Source: Annulohypoxylon bovei var. microspora (Eukaryota; Ascomycota; Sordariomycetes; Xylariales; Hypoxylaceae). Taken from it: a DNA stretch of 30,292 nucleotides. Each line of letters begins with the position of its first letter. Positions within the stretch are counted from its first letter, which is position 1. Below the pieces are notes generated by a model. The model saw nothing but the letters and a program-made list of their open reading frames with translations, was not told where the DNA came from and did not search any database. Of this stretch, positions 1-10,303 are shown one piece after another. The stretch is from NCBI GenBank assembly GCA_022836615.1, contig MU405443.1:1-30292 (forward strand), given 5' to 3'. Position numbers and translations under genes: made by a program.

Positions 1-202
1 GCATTGCCTTTCCCCGCAACCTTATTTTTACTTTGACTTTGTTTTGCCTCGCCCCCTGATTGTTCATCCGTTTATAGATCAATCTTACCTTAGTCCGTCT
101 GTAATAAAATATGAGAAAACTCCAGTATATTAATCTTACTTAGACGAATCGATTGAATCTGGTTGCATCATGTAAGATCCTTTCGCTGTTGAGCAACAAC
201 TG

Positions 203-235
203 GTTGAAAAGCTGTTGAAAAGCTGTGGAAAAGCT
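203..235. repeat. 11-bp tandem repeat, 3 copies
   Basis: Three consecutive copies of GTTGAAAAGCT, the third with one change (GTGGAAAAGCT), followed by a partial fourth. The array lies just outside the left arm of the inverted repeat at 265-329 and shares the AAGCTGTT word found there, so it may be part of the same element. Confidence 0.8.
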
Positions 236-243
236 GTTGTTAA

Positions 244-347
244 AAAACAGCTTCTAAAAAGATGACTAAGCCACACCTACGAGTGACGCTAGGCCCAGAT
301 GGGCTAGTCCCACCTCAGTGTGGCTTAGTTGATTCTGTTTTTTCAGC
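244..347. repeat. Imperfect inverted repeat, candidate MITE relic
   Basis: A perfect 12-bp inverted pair (ACTAAGCCACAC at 265-276, GTGTGGCTTAGT at 318-329) is flanked outside by a second, less perfect pairing (AACAGCT on the left, AGCTGTT on the right, each separated from the core by an A/T-rich stretch). The loop is about 41 bp. A short non-coding stem-loop is what a MITE or a degraded transposon end looks like. No target-site duplication was identified, so the class is an inference. Confidence 0.5.
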
Positions 348-749
348 TGTTAAATCCGCCCATTGTAGTTCAACCACTCACTCGTCAACGGTTAATTGAG
401 CTGGGATGATGCAACCAGATTTATTTAATCGAGATTCTCCTGCGCTTTAAACCTATTGTAATTATATTAGATTCAACCCTTTTTTCATTGCGATATAATT
501 GATTGAAAGGTTTGTTTGAAACTGATGAGGGCGGATTGAAGCACGGGCCTTGAAAACTGAGAATACATCCGTTTGTATGGGGATTTGTGTGGGAATGGCT
601 GTACCGCGCCTTACTCAAATAGGAAATGAATTAATTTCTTTGTATTTACCAATGTATTTACCTGGGTATTTTCCTGGGTATTTAATTTTATCTGACCCCG
701 TTACAACAACCCCTCATAAATTCGGGGCATTTAACGTAACTTTAAATTT

Positions 750-826
750 AATTAAAATTTAATTAAAATTTAATTAAAATTTAATTAAAATTTAATAATA
801 ATTTAATAACGGTTTAATAATAATTT
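750..826 (-). repeat. 11-bp minisatellite, left array (inverted copy)
   Basis: Seven 11-bp units in register: four AATTAAAATTT, then AATAATAATTT, AATAACGGTTT and AATAATAATTT. The sixth unit, reverse-complemented and rotated, is GTTATTAAACC, which is exactly the unit of the array at 1210-1253. The two arrays are therefore opposite-strand copies of one repeat family. Confidence 0.75.
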
Positions 827-1198
827 AATTTTAATTTATTAATAAATTTATAAAAATATAATTAAATTTATTCGATTTATTTAATTTAAATAAAAATTTA
901 TATTAATATTATTAATTATAAAAAATAATATTTATAAAATTATTTAAATATAAAAATTATATAATTTAATTAATGCGATTATTTAATAATAAAATAAATT
1001 TAAAATTTAATTAATTTAATTTATTTAATTAATTTAATTTATTTAATAATAAAATAAATTTAAAATTAATTAAATTTATTTATTTATATAATAAATAAAT
1101 ATAAACTTTAAAACATTTATAATTAAATAAAATAAAATATAATAATTTTAATAATAATTTAATATATTAATTAATAATTATTAAATTTAAATTAAATT

Positions 1199-1319
1199 AT
1201 TATTAAATTGTTATTAAACCGTTATTAAACCGTTATTAAACCGTTATTAAACCTCGGTTAAACCCCGGTTAAATTTTAATTAAACCCCGGTTAAACCCCG
1301 GTTAAATTTTAATTAAATT
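1199..1319 (+). repeat. 11-bp minisatellite, right array with C/G and T/A versions
   Basis: About eleven 11-bp units in register. Four are GTTATTAAACC (1210-1253). The following units are TCGGTTAAACC, CCGGTTAAATT, TTAATTAAACC, CCGGTTAAACC, CCGGTTAAATT and TTAATTAAATT. All can be derived from CCGGTTAAACC by C-to-T and G-to-A changes only. Units with full, partial and no conversion are interspersed. Confidence 0.8.
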
Positions 1320-1510
1320 AAAATTACATTAAATTAATATTACGTAACGATTATTAAAATTATTATAATACATTTAATTTTATTAATTTAATTAAATTAA
1401 AAATTATTAAATTATATTTTTAAAATTATAAAATATTATAATTTCGTAAAATTATTATTTTATAAATATTTAAGTTAATAAAACGCAGTTAAATTATAAT
1501 TAAACCTTAG

Positions 1511-2268
1511 CTTTTAATAAACTTGAGGTAGAAAAAATCCTACCTTTAGTCGAGTTTAGGGTTGCCCCATAATTTCTACCCCTTACCAGCTTTTTCTACC
1601 CCTAGCTAACTAATCCCTCTCTAATAAGCCCCTCCCTCTCTTTTCCAGCCCCAGCCTTCCAGCCTACCGAAGTCAGTTACATACGAAAATCTCTTAGTCT
1701 ACGCACCAGCTACCTATCCTAGGGTCAGTGCATGCGCGTAACACATGTACAGCCATGGATGCTTGAAGTATATGAAGCCCGCCCCCAAAACTCCACCTGT
1801 CCACCAGGCAGCCCAGGCCTTCTATACCTGCATATGGATTCCCGGGATATACCCTTGCGGAGATGAGGGAGGAAAACTATGGCGCTGCCATGGCAGCATG
1901 GGAGGTACCTACCTATGGCAGCTATGGGTTACGACACCTGCATGTTACCAAGCACCTGGCTCTTCAAATTTTCGGTCCATTCCGGTTTTGAGATGGATCG
2001 GATCGTAGATCGAGCATGCATCTCTACGATCTACGCATCATGACACTAATTGCTGAGGCACCTAGGCTGCTAGGGCACCTGGGCACACCCCATTTCTTAT
2101 CCTACTAGGTAATGTAGGTAGGTAGATTGCTGTCTCATTCATCTTGGAAGGTTCATTCTGTCAATTCTGATTCAATCTGATATATTTTGATATGCTTTTT
2201 TGACCTCCGTCATTACTATACCAATACTTCCCTACAGCCAATCGCTATAATAGCTATAGTAGGTCAAC
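1511..2268. other. Intergenic, upstream of the amylase gene
   Basis: Balanced-composition non-coding DNA. It contains a C/T-rich stretch around 1560-1660 and a 9-bp inverted repeat (CGTAGATCG at 2004-2012, CGATCTACG at 2027-2035). A CCAAT sequence lies at 2238-2242, about 27 bp before the amylase ATG, too close to act as a typical upstream CCAAT box. No gene is supported here. Confidence 0.6.
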
Positions 2269-3981
2269 ATGGCGGACGAACAGAAACCCACTCCGGAGAA
2301 TATGACTATGCTACAAGGCTTCGAGTGGTATGTGCCTGCCGATCAAAAGCATTGGGTTCGGCTGGAGAAACATATCTCCCAATTAAAGAATTGGGGAGTG
2401 GACAATATCTGGATTCCTCCAGCGTCAGTCATTCCAAGAATCCAAGCCTCGTCACGAACTATCGCGTCTGTCATCGGTTGCCCGGTCTAATACTTTGGAG
2501 CGCAGATGCAAAGCCTCGTCTAACCAGGGCAACGGATATGACGTCTATGACCTCTATGATCTAGGCGAGTTTGATCAGAAAGGGACCGTGGCAACCAAAT
2601 GGGGCACCAAGGATGAGCTGATGAAGCTCTGCGGCACGGCCAAGAATCACAGGGTCGGCCTATATTTCGACGCCGTATTAAATCACAAGTTTGCGGCGGA
2701 CCGCAAGGAGAAATGCCTAGCCGTAGAAGTCGATCCCGACGACCGTAACAAGGAGGTCAGCGACAAGTACGAGATCGACGCGTGGGTCGGCTTCGATTTC
2801 CCAGGGCGCGGCGGCCAGTATAGCAAGATGAGGTACCACTGGTATCACTTCAGCGGCGTCGACTTCAACGCCAGGAATCAAAAGACGGCCATCTACAAGA
2901 TCATGGGTGACAAGTCGCAGGGCTGGGCCGAGGACGGCGACGTGGATGGCGAGAAGGGCAACTAGTATTCGCCGCCGCTCTCGGCTGAAGCGACCCCCGG
3001 CTGACGTGCGCTGCAGCGATTTCCTCATGGGATCCGATCTGGACTACTCGCACCCCGAAGTCGAAGAAGACGTGCTCGCCTGGGGAAGATGGCTAGCGGA
3101 GAGCATCCCCCTCGCGGGCATCCGGTTCGACGCCATCAAGCACTACAGCGAAGAATTTCTTCGCAAGTTCATCACCGCGCTCGACGAGACTTACGGAAAG
3201 GGCTGGTTTTTCGTGGGCGAGTTCTGGAAGGACAGCCTAGAAGACATGACGAGGTATCTGGACCGCATGGGCCGGAAATTCTCCCTCTTCGATGCGCCGC
3301 TGGTATACAACTTTAGCCAGATCAGCAAAGCTTCCGGCGCCGATCTCCGACAGGTATTCGACGGCACGCTCGTGTCTGCAATGCCGGTCAATGCTGTGGT
3401 GAGCAGACACATTAGTATCGCTGAGGAATGGGAATGGTGCGTTTGCTAATAGGTACCCTTAGACCTTGGTGATGAACCACGACACGCAGCCCTACCAAGC
3501 CCTCGAGGCACCTATCGAGGGGTGGTTCAAACCGCTGGCTTATGCTCTCATCCTCCTTCGCGACAAGGGATACCCTTGCCTCTGGTACGGCGACCTGTAC
3601 GGTATAAAAGGAGAGCACCCGTTCCCTCCGTCTTGCGGGGGCTCTCTGCCCAAGCTAGCTCTAGCCCGAAAGTTATACTCTTACGGAAAGCAAGCTGATT
3701 ATTTCGACTATGCCACGTGCCTGGGATGGGTGCGGTACGGCACGTGGGATAGGGGTTACGGCAGCGCCGTTGTCATGAGCAACGCAGGCCCCGGGGAGAA
3801 GCGCATGCACGTTGGCGAGATGCACGCCGGCGAGGTGTGGACTGACGTTCTAGGCTGGAGCGACCGCGAAGTTACGATCGACGAGGATGGATTTGGAGAC
3901 TTCGTATGCGGTCAGACGAGCGTCAGCGTATTTGTCAATCGAGACGCCGACGGCAGAGAGAAGTTTACGGAGAAGTTGTAA
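2269..3981 (+). CDS. Intracellular alpha-amylase, GH13 (GH13_5-like)
   Basis: Glycoside hydrolase family 13 enzyme that cleaves alpha-1,4-glucan bonds. Exons are 2269-2423, 2506-2964, 3017-3398 and 3463-3981, giving 504 aa; donors are GTCAGT, GTATTC and GTGAGC. The joins restore IPPACKASSNQGNGYD, GNYDFLMGSDLDYSHP and NAVTLVMNHDTQP. All four GH13 regions are intact: DAVLNH (D107-H112), GIRFDAIKH with the nucleophile D243, FVGEFW with the acid/base E273, and NHDTQP with D339. No signal peptide is present, so the protein is predicted to be cytoplasmic. Family knowledge: fungal GH13_5 enzymes without a signal peptide include Histoplasma Amy1 and Aspergillus AmyD, which influence cell-wall alpha-1,3-glucan. 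A similar role here is inference. No alpha-glucan synthase gene lies in the window. Confidence 0.93.
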
Positions 3982-4946
3982 GTTGACAGAACACTGGCTT
4001 TTCGAGGAACTAGGTAGCTAACCTACCCTTCGCAGCGATGATAATATTTACGACGAGTAGAAGAGGTGGTTTACCTACCTACCTACTCACCTACTTGCCT
4101 ACCTACCTGCCTAGGTACCTACGTGGAGGGTAGCTACCTAGGTAGTAACGGACTCTAGATGATTTGGGCTGTCTTCGGGCTGTCTTTGGGGACTCTGCTT
4201 TCAGGGGGTTGGGTTTTGTTAGACGTTTTCCTATAAGTATACCTACCTAGAATACCTACCCAGAGTACATCCAATACTGTATCTCCTTTTATTACATTGA
4301 TAGCTACCACGATTTCATTACTCTTTCCATTACTCTCTTCCCTACGGTTACCTCATTTCAGATTCAACTTAGTTAAGACGCAAGGCTCTCGAACTGAAGA
4401 GTTCCAAGGTTACTACAAAGCTGCCTCACCTTAAAATACTAGGTAGTCTTCTAGGCTAGGTACCTACCTACCTACCTACCTACCTACCTAGGTACTTATA
4501 GGCTAAATCAAGATTGGAATTCTTGATAAAATAATAGAAATAGATGAGCAACAAGTCATGTCACATATCTTGAATTTCTATTTAACTCTACATTCACTGC
4601 GAGCCTCGGTGAACGGTGGTTTAGTTTGTCATGCGAAAGCGAGAGCTAGGATTCACCCTAAGCTCTGCCCTCATATATATAGTGTTCTCTAATTCTGTAC
4701 GTGCCCTGGTTGATCGATCTGCTTGCTACTGAAAAGCTCCGTTTGTTTCCTTCATGCCGATATACGCACTCTCGCTGCCGATGCAAGGTATATATAAGCA
4801 AGCTGTAAAATCCGTTGTGTACCCCTAACGCGCGTTATCTATCCGAGGCCGTCCTTCCGAGGCGTCCGTTATGACAAAAAAAAAGAGCAGCTGTTTTCAT
4901 GCTAGGTATAGGTGCCTAGGTGGGTAGGCATCCGGGAAACCCCAAG
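3982..4946. other. Convergent intergenic region with TACC-type tracts
   Basis: Non-coding DNA between the 3' ends of the amylase and CXC genes. TACC/CTAGGTA-type tracts occupy about 4071-4146 and 4453-4496; the second has roughly seven uninterrupted TACC units closed by CTAGGTAC. A TATA-like run lies at about 4788-4797 but no gene follows it on that strand. No tRNA or ORF is supported. Confidence 0.6.
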
Positions 4947-6779
4947 TTAGCTGCCGGGATCTGGATACGAGGTCAGCATGGTCGAGTACGGCACGGCGGA
5001 AGCGCATTCGGGACAGACGCCGCGATCCGTCGTGCAGCGGTTATGTTTGTCGCAGTGCCACTCGGCGCTGGGCTTGCAGAGGCGGCACTCTTGGCAGTGA
5101 TCCCAGGCGTCGGTAGAGACCCAGCCGCCCTGGCAGAAGCTGTACCAGTAGCCGTAGAAGTCGTTCTGGTTGCAGTTGCCCAGCGCGCCGCGGAGCAGCT
5201 CGAACTCGAGGCGCTCGCGGTCCTCGCGGTTCTTCTTTCTCTTTCCGCCGCGGGCCCTCTTCCAGCTCTCCTCCCACTTCTTGAACGGCTCGGTATACTC
5301 CCGGATGCTCGCCCACGACGTGTCGTCGTATAGCAGGATATCTATTATGAGATCCGTGTCGAGCTCCTCTACGTTCGGCTGGTTGCAGAGCCACGTGGCG
5401 AAGCAGGCGTTGGCGCCGCAGGGCTTGGGGAACGCGGGCGGCGAGCCGAAGAACTGCGTCAGGTCCGCGAAGGGGTTCGCGCACGCGTCGGCGCACGAGC
5501 AGGTCGGGTTGCAGCCGAGTCCCTGCTTGCTGCACGCGCAGAATATGCAGGCTTTCTTATCGCCGCGCCCTTTCTTGCAAGAGCACTTCTTAAACCTCTG
5601 GCTGCCCCTGGACGACGTGTCGACCGGCGGCGTGGGGACGGACGGTATCGACGGTATGGATGTTTTGGACAGGTCGGGATTAGTGTAGACCTGCGGATAA
5701 GACGGATGTTAGCGTTCTACATTTTCGTCTCTTCACTCTTGACGATAGTCACTCATGATGATAGGGTCACTCATGATGATAGGGCCACTCTTGATGATAT
5801 AGCCACTCTTGAAGATCGAGTTTGGAGGGTTTTGGTATGTTCCCCGTCTTACCTCTGTGGACTCGTCCGCCGTATCGCACAGCGCATCCTCGTCCTCGTC
5901 ATCCTCTTGCAGATCTTCTTCGGGCGTAAGGCCGTTCCCGTTCTGATGTATCGGAGCCGATAAAGGGGCGGGGCTATGCAGATGCGCCGGGCTAGGTAGA
6001 TGTGCCGGACTGAAGTGCGAGTTCAAGGTGGAGGGATCCGAATAGGAATTGGCACTGGAGTGATACGACGCGGTGTGCGCGGCGGGTTGGGTAGCGTACG
6101 GTTCTCCGTACTGGGACAGAGTGTGCTGCGGATGCTGTGGTATCGCGGACGTGGGCGGATTGGTGCGTGGTTGTTGGTGCTGCTGGTGCTGCTGGTGCTG
6201 TTGATGTTGATGTTGTTGTTGCTGGTGCTGGTGCTGGTGTTGGTAGCTCGTGATCTGGTGATTCGTCGGTACCGGAGAATACGTTCCACCTGTTCCCGGC
6301 TGCGGTGATTGACCTTGTAAGAGCGTCTGTGTCTGTGTCTGCTGGGCTTGTGCTTCCGCAAAGTTCCCGTTGCGGATTCCGTTGACGCTTGCCTGCGTAT
6401 AGTGTGTGGCGTGAGAGGCCATGTGTCCGTTAGGGGGCGCCTGCGAGTAGTGTGCGGCGAAAGTATTAGCCTGCTGGGGGCTGTAAGGACCAGCGCCGTA
6501 GCCCGCCGGCGAGGTCTGGTACGTGCCGGCATATCCGCTGGTGGAATTGGTCACCGGACCTGGAGAGTAAGGGTTGTAGGTGATGGCCTGGCGGGCGGTA
6601 GGCTGGAGAGAGTAGCCGCCGTTCTCGTAGCCCGTAGGAGAATACAAGCTGAGGCCTTGGTTGACTTGGTGATGTCGCAGGGCGGGAGCTGCGGTCTGCG
6701 GGGTGCCGTTGGCGGAATCTCGCGACGTGTTAGATCGCTGTCGCTTGGCCGGTGGATACGACATTGCATCTTGCTTCAC
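4947..6779 (-). CDS. Gln/His-rich nuclear protein with CXC (tesmin/TSO1-like) cysteine domain
   Basis: Two exons, 6779-5853 and 5690-4947, are joined in phase 0 (donor GTAAGA, branch GCTAAC, acceptor CGCAG) and give 556 aa. A second in-frame ATG at 6764 could be the true start. The N-terminal half is low complexity (Ser/Thr/Pro/Tyr, then a His/Gln tract near residues 180-205, then an acidic EDDEDEDAL stretch) and carries a basic KRQR near the start. The C-terminal half holds a cysteine cluster C345, C347, C357, C360, C362, C369, C373, C375, C379 with CSCKKG, CACSKQGLGC and CSCADAC. This spacing resembles the DNA-binding CXC domain of tesmin/TSO1 proteins. Further Cys/His residues near the end (CQECRLC, WHCDKHNRC, CPEC) may bind zinc. 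A nuclear chromatin or transcription role is inferred; no orthologue is recognised. Confidence 0.8.
5733..5820. repeat. 18-bp minisatellite inside the CXC-gene intron
   Basis: One 16-bp and four 18-bp units, such as TCACTCATGATGATAGGG, fill more than half of the 162-bp intron (5852-5691). Units differ by a few substitutions. A retained intron would end at a stop inside the array. Confidence 0.8.
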
Positions 6780-9569
6780 CCTCCCCCTTTTTTATCTTTG
6801 CCTTTTTTTCCCTCACACGGTCGCACCGGGGGGAGCAGGGAGGGAAGGGAGGCGACACAATCCAGTTCCGGGACCGGTCTACGTAGGGCAGGATATTGGT
6901 GAACGGTGCGGCACAGGATTCGTGATGTAAACCCGGAAGCTGTTGATTCGGAATCGGTAAAGTTAGTTAAGTTTGAGTGTCCGAAGCAGGGAAAAAAAGA
7001 AGGTGGTGTTTTTTTTTTTTTACTTTGTTGTTTCGTCGGTAGCTGGAGTTTACTAGTGTAAATGTTCAGTCAGGGTTCAGACCAGAAATTCTTTGACGTC
7101 TAGATCGGCCAAGTTCCGCGTCTCGATTGTGGCGCATGGGTCCAGGGGAACGCGTTAAAAGGGATTGTACTTTAGGTATTGTGTCGTACGTATTTTAGTA
7201 CTTGCCTCTGTCCTGTCCTGGGCAGTGGGTGGGCAGTTAAAGACTGCCCAGGTGGAGTTAAGGAATTGTGCTAAGCCTACCAGCTATCTACTAACACTAA
7301 CGCACTCTTAGGTAATCAATAAGGGGTCCGGGACCCGGGGCTTTGTTCCATTTCTGCTAGTCGAGGATTTCGAGGCTGTTGCTGTGGCTGTAATCTTTTG
7401 TATTCCTAATCCATTGTTCTTATCACATTCTTTTTTTTTTCTTTTCGTTTATGGCTCATCGTACTGATTGGGGGCTTTTGTTTTCCGAGGTTTAACGATA
7501 CCGAAATGTCACCAAGGAGGAAATAAGCTTACAATTACCTACCTACATACATACATATCTCATACCCTACCACATGCTTTGCTTAACGTTACATTTTCGT
7601 AACATTTGCCAACATGAATTTTCAAACCCGTACCACAAAACCTCAGTTCATCACTCGTTACCTACCTTAGGTATGTACCTACATACATCCATGATGATAG
7701 GTACGATTACCACGTGCCTGCCTATACACTGGAGACATCACCAGCCTTTACTTCTATGTGGCAAGGTCAATTGACTCTCGTATATCTTGAAAGAGGGACG
7801 AACATTGAATTCTACCTACATATGTATCATACATCCATCTACAACATGCCTAACATACCTAGGTATGTACCTACATGCTGAGTATCTACGTAACTGTATC
7901 ACCTACCTATTCTAGGCATATGCCGAGGTATGTACCTATCCGCCTTGTCTGTTTTATAGTTTCCCGGAGACCCACTCGGATCCGATAGGTATGACAAAGC
8001 CGACCGCATCTCCGTCCTTCTTTTTATTCAAACATTACGGTCCTTTGAGCTATTAAGAACCATCGTAAAGCTGGGCGTGTTGGCATGTTGAGAGACACTA
8101 CAGGCTCAAAGTCTACATGATGGATATGGAATATGGAATATGGAATGTGTGAAATAATCGCAACCGTCGAAAGCGGCTACGAAACGCAACCATCACGAGT
8201 GGCAGAACTTGCAAATTAACCTCACTTTCCGAGCTACCATCAACGAGATTAGATTCGACGACTCCTTTGTTTGATATTTCAGACTGGGTAAGTTGCTGAT
8301 GTCTAGATTGACTATTACGTTACCTAGTGTTATCACTTTACCATTCCAATATCGAAGTCGAATTCTACGTTAAATGAAAGGGTTGAACAACTCTGACCGG
8401 CTGTTGTCTATGTAGATACTGTCACGATGCAAACCTAGCAGATGGAGAAACAACTATGTTGTTGCGCAAGGAGCTCTAACCCCTTGTGCCTACGGAATGC
8501 GGTATACATACATAGCACGCGCTTTGTCTGCTCTGTTCCAGGACTAACCCCAATGGTCCCCTAAGGGCTGAGCTCCCATCCTGCTGGGTCCCTGGTCTAG
8601 ACCTCAAGGCCATCCTCCCAAGGGGCGAGGCGTGGCAAGGCAGAGAAGACCTCTGACAGATACCGACCCTCGTTACCGCATACGCTCATTCGTTCCTGAC
8701 GTGCTATACGTTCCTGACGTGTTATACGTTGTTGACGGCTACGTACGTAGTCATCTCCAGTACGTGAATCGTCTAGTTATAAGGCATCGGGTAGTGTTGT
8801 TGATAGGGGTATGCTTCGTTTAGAGCTTGCACTTGATAATACGGCCCCTTTTATTGATGAGGCTGTATCTGATCCAAATCTCCAAGAGCTACACTTATAT
8901 TCTCTTGCCTAAATCCATGATTTCATAGGTCTCTAGTTGATTAGATACCTATGGGAGTTAAATCTCAATCGTAAAAATACGCCAACGTGTCACTGGTGTA
9001 ACTACCACCTAGTTCTTAAATGCAGCTGGGTGGGTACGAGGTGGACGGGTCCGGAAGGGTGCATTACGGAAACCTGCAAGAGTGGGGGTACACAGCATCG
9101 TCCTCGAAGGGTTCAAATTACTTAGGTAATTGGGGGTTCGCGGATTGGATTTTAGACGCCTCTGACGTTTGCTTGCCCTGAAAGAAACATGGGTTACATG
9201 GTCATAATCGTTCAATGTGGCACAGCTACCTAATTAAGACTCAATCGACCTTATTAAAGCGAATGGCATTGAATCTATCGTCGTTAAGGGCCATGACAAA
9301 GATATAAATTGATAGTAGACAATGCTTTTTTTTTAAAACAATGCCTTTGTTAAAAGACAAAGGATTTACTTGAGTATTAACCCAAGTATATTTAAAGGCA
9401 AGATCCCGTTTGTGTTTACTGTAGAGTCTGTTGATATTATCAGCGAGTTTCTGATCCTTCTCCTTTGAATCTTCTACGAAAATTACACAAATCTATTACG
9501 TCGAGCAGGGCCCGGCTTCTTAGATAAAGACACTTTACCTGTAGATACCTATTCTCGAGACGAGGAAAT
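6780..9569. other. 2.8-kb gene-poor intergenic region
   Basis: No coding region is supportable on either strand; open frames are short, often lack ATG starts and have no splice support. Seen here: homopolymer T runs near 7010-7020 and 7430-7440, a perfect hairpin GGGCAGT-TAAAG-ACTGCCC at 7231-7249, many TACCTACATAC-type tracts at 7540-7560 and 7660-7940, and an 18-bp tandem repeat at about 8693-8735. The part next to 6780 should hold the promoter and 5' leader of the CXC gene. A non-coding transcript cannot be excluded. Confidence 0.5.
8693..8735. repeat. 18-bp tandem repeat
   Basis: Two near-identical 18-bp units (CGTTCCTGACGTGCTATA and a copy with one change) are followed by a diverged third beginning CGTTGTTGACGG. 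The plus-strand frame across them would read a repeated VPDVLY, but that frame begins with GTG, has no ATG and is only about 63 codons long, so it is not called a gene. Confidence 0.7.
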
Positions 9570-9935
9570 ATGTGTACTTCTGAAGTGGTAGACTATAAAA
9601 GGTGCAGTAAACCAGCACACAGCCGACATAACAAGTCTACGGTAAATATATGTATCAAGGCGAAACTTGGGCTGTACGCTAACAAGTATCATCCTATACG
9701 TATCATCAACAGCACGTTTACCAAGGCTGGCTACCCGATCCATCCCGTCATCGACGAGACATGCCCTACATGCTACCCCGAAAAGGCTGCGGTAGAGCAG
9801 GAGCAGAGAAACGAAGAGGCAGAGAGGCTTGCTGCTACAGAGAGAAGAAAGGCCGAGGAGGATATGGAGAAGATTGAAAGCATGGTCACAGATATGAGTC
9901 TGTATATGGATGAATTCGCTCCAAATTTGTCATGA
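9570..9935 (+). CDS. Small cysteine-containing coiled-coil protein, hypothetical
   Basis: Single-exon frame of 121 aa starting MCTSEVVDYKRC. The N-terminal half carries C2, C12, H17, H20 and C28. A CPTC pair (C65, C68) follows, then a highly charged Glu/Arg/Lys segment (about residues 71-108) predicted to form an alpha-helical coiled coil. Many fungal genomes encode short proteins that begin MC and combine an N-terminal Cys/His cluster, a later CPxC and a charged helix, possibly binding zinc. I place this one in that loose group by pattern only; no function is known to me. It is followed at once by TACCTACC-type intergenic sequence. It could be spurious, but the composition is protein-like. 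Confidence 0.55.
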   Translation: MCTSEVVDYKRCSKPAHSRHNKSTVNICIKAKLGLYANKYHPIRIINSTFTKAGYPIHPVIDETCPTCYPEKAAVEQEQRNEEAERLAATERRKAEEDMEKIESMVTDMSLYMDEFAPNLS

Positions 9936-10303
9936 TATACCTACCTACACATCTGTCGGTACCTAGTAGGTAGGTAGACAGGTGAGTGGCAGGTAAGCAT
10001 CCTTGGAGTAGATATGTACAAATTCTCTTCTGCTTTGAATGCTCCTTATCTCGCTATGCCTTCTAGGCCATGAGCGACATATGAAAGAAGAGAAAGGAGA
10101 TGTTTCGGAAAGAAATCTCCCAATATATACGAAGGCTCGTCTCGAGGTAAAAGAATATGAATCCCTCATAGATACCTACCTAAAGGTAGCCCTAGGTATT
10201 TTATAGTTATACCTAGGCATGTAGGTTATAAAATAGGCAGTGAATAAATATTGTCACTAAGCCCAATGCGCCCAACTCCGATTGCTCTTTTCCAACATTA
10301 AAA

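Larger units (their letters stand above)
725..1510. other. AT-rich block, RIP-like
   Basis: Almost uninterrupted A/T with very frequent TpA and no coding capacity. The few GC islands sit inside repeat units (see 750-826 and 1199-1319). This is the composition expected of repeated DNA mutated by repeat-induced point mutation, a C-to-T process acting on duplicated DNA in ascomycetes. It ends sharply near 1510, where ordinary balanced sequence begins. Confidence 0.75.

Noticed and set aside
1745..2008. 87-codon plus-strand frame upstream of the amylase
   Set aside because: No motif or splice support and low-complexity content; treated as intergenic.
4786..4946. TATA-like run suggesting a plus-strand promoter
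   Set aside because: No plus-strand coding region follows; the sequence downstream is the 3' end of the minus-strand CXC gene.
5041..5535. Long Arg-rich minus-strand frame under the CXC gene
   Set aside because: It is an alternative frame of the real second exon, whose own frame carries the cysteine motif and continuous coding to 4947.
9095..9130. GGTTCAAATTA word resembling a pol III B-box, possible tRNA
   Set aside because: No A-box, acceptor stem or cloverleaf could be formed around it.
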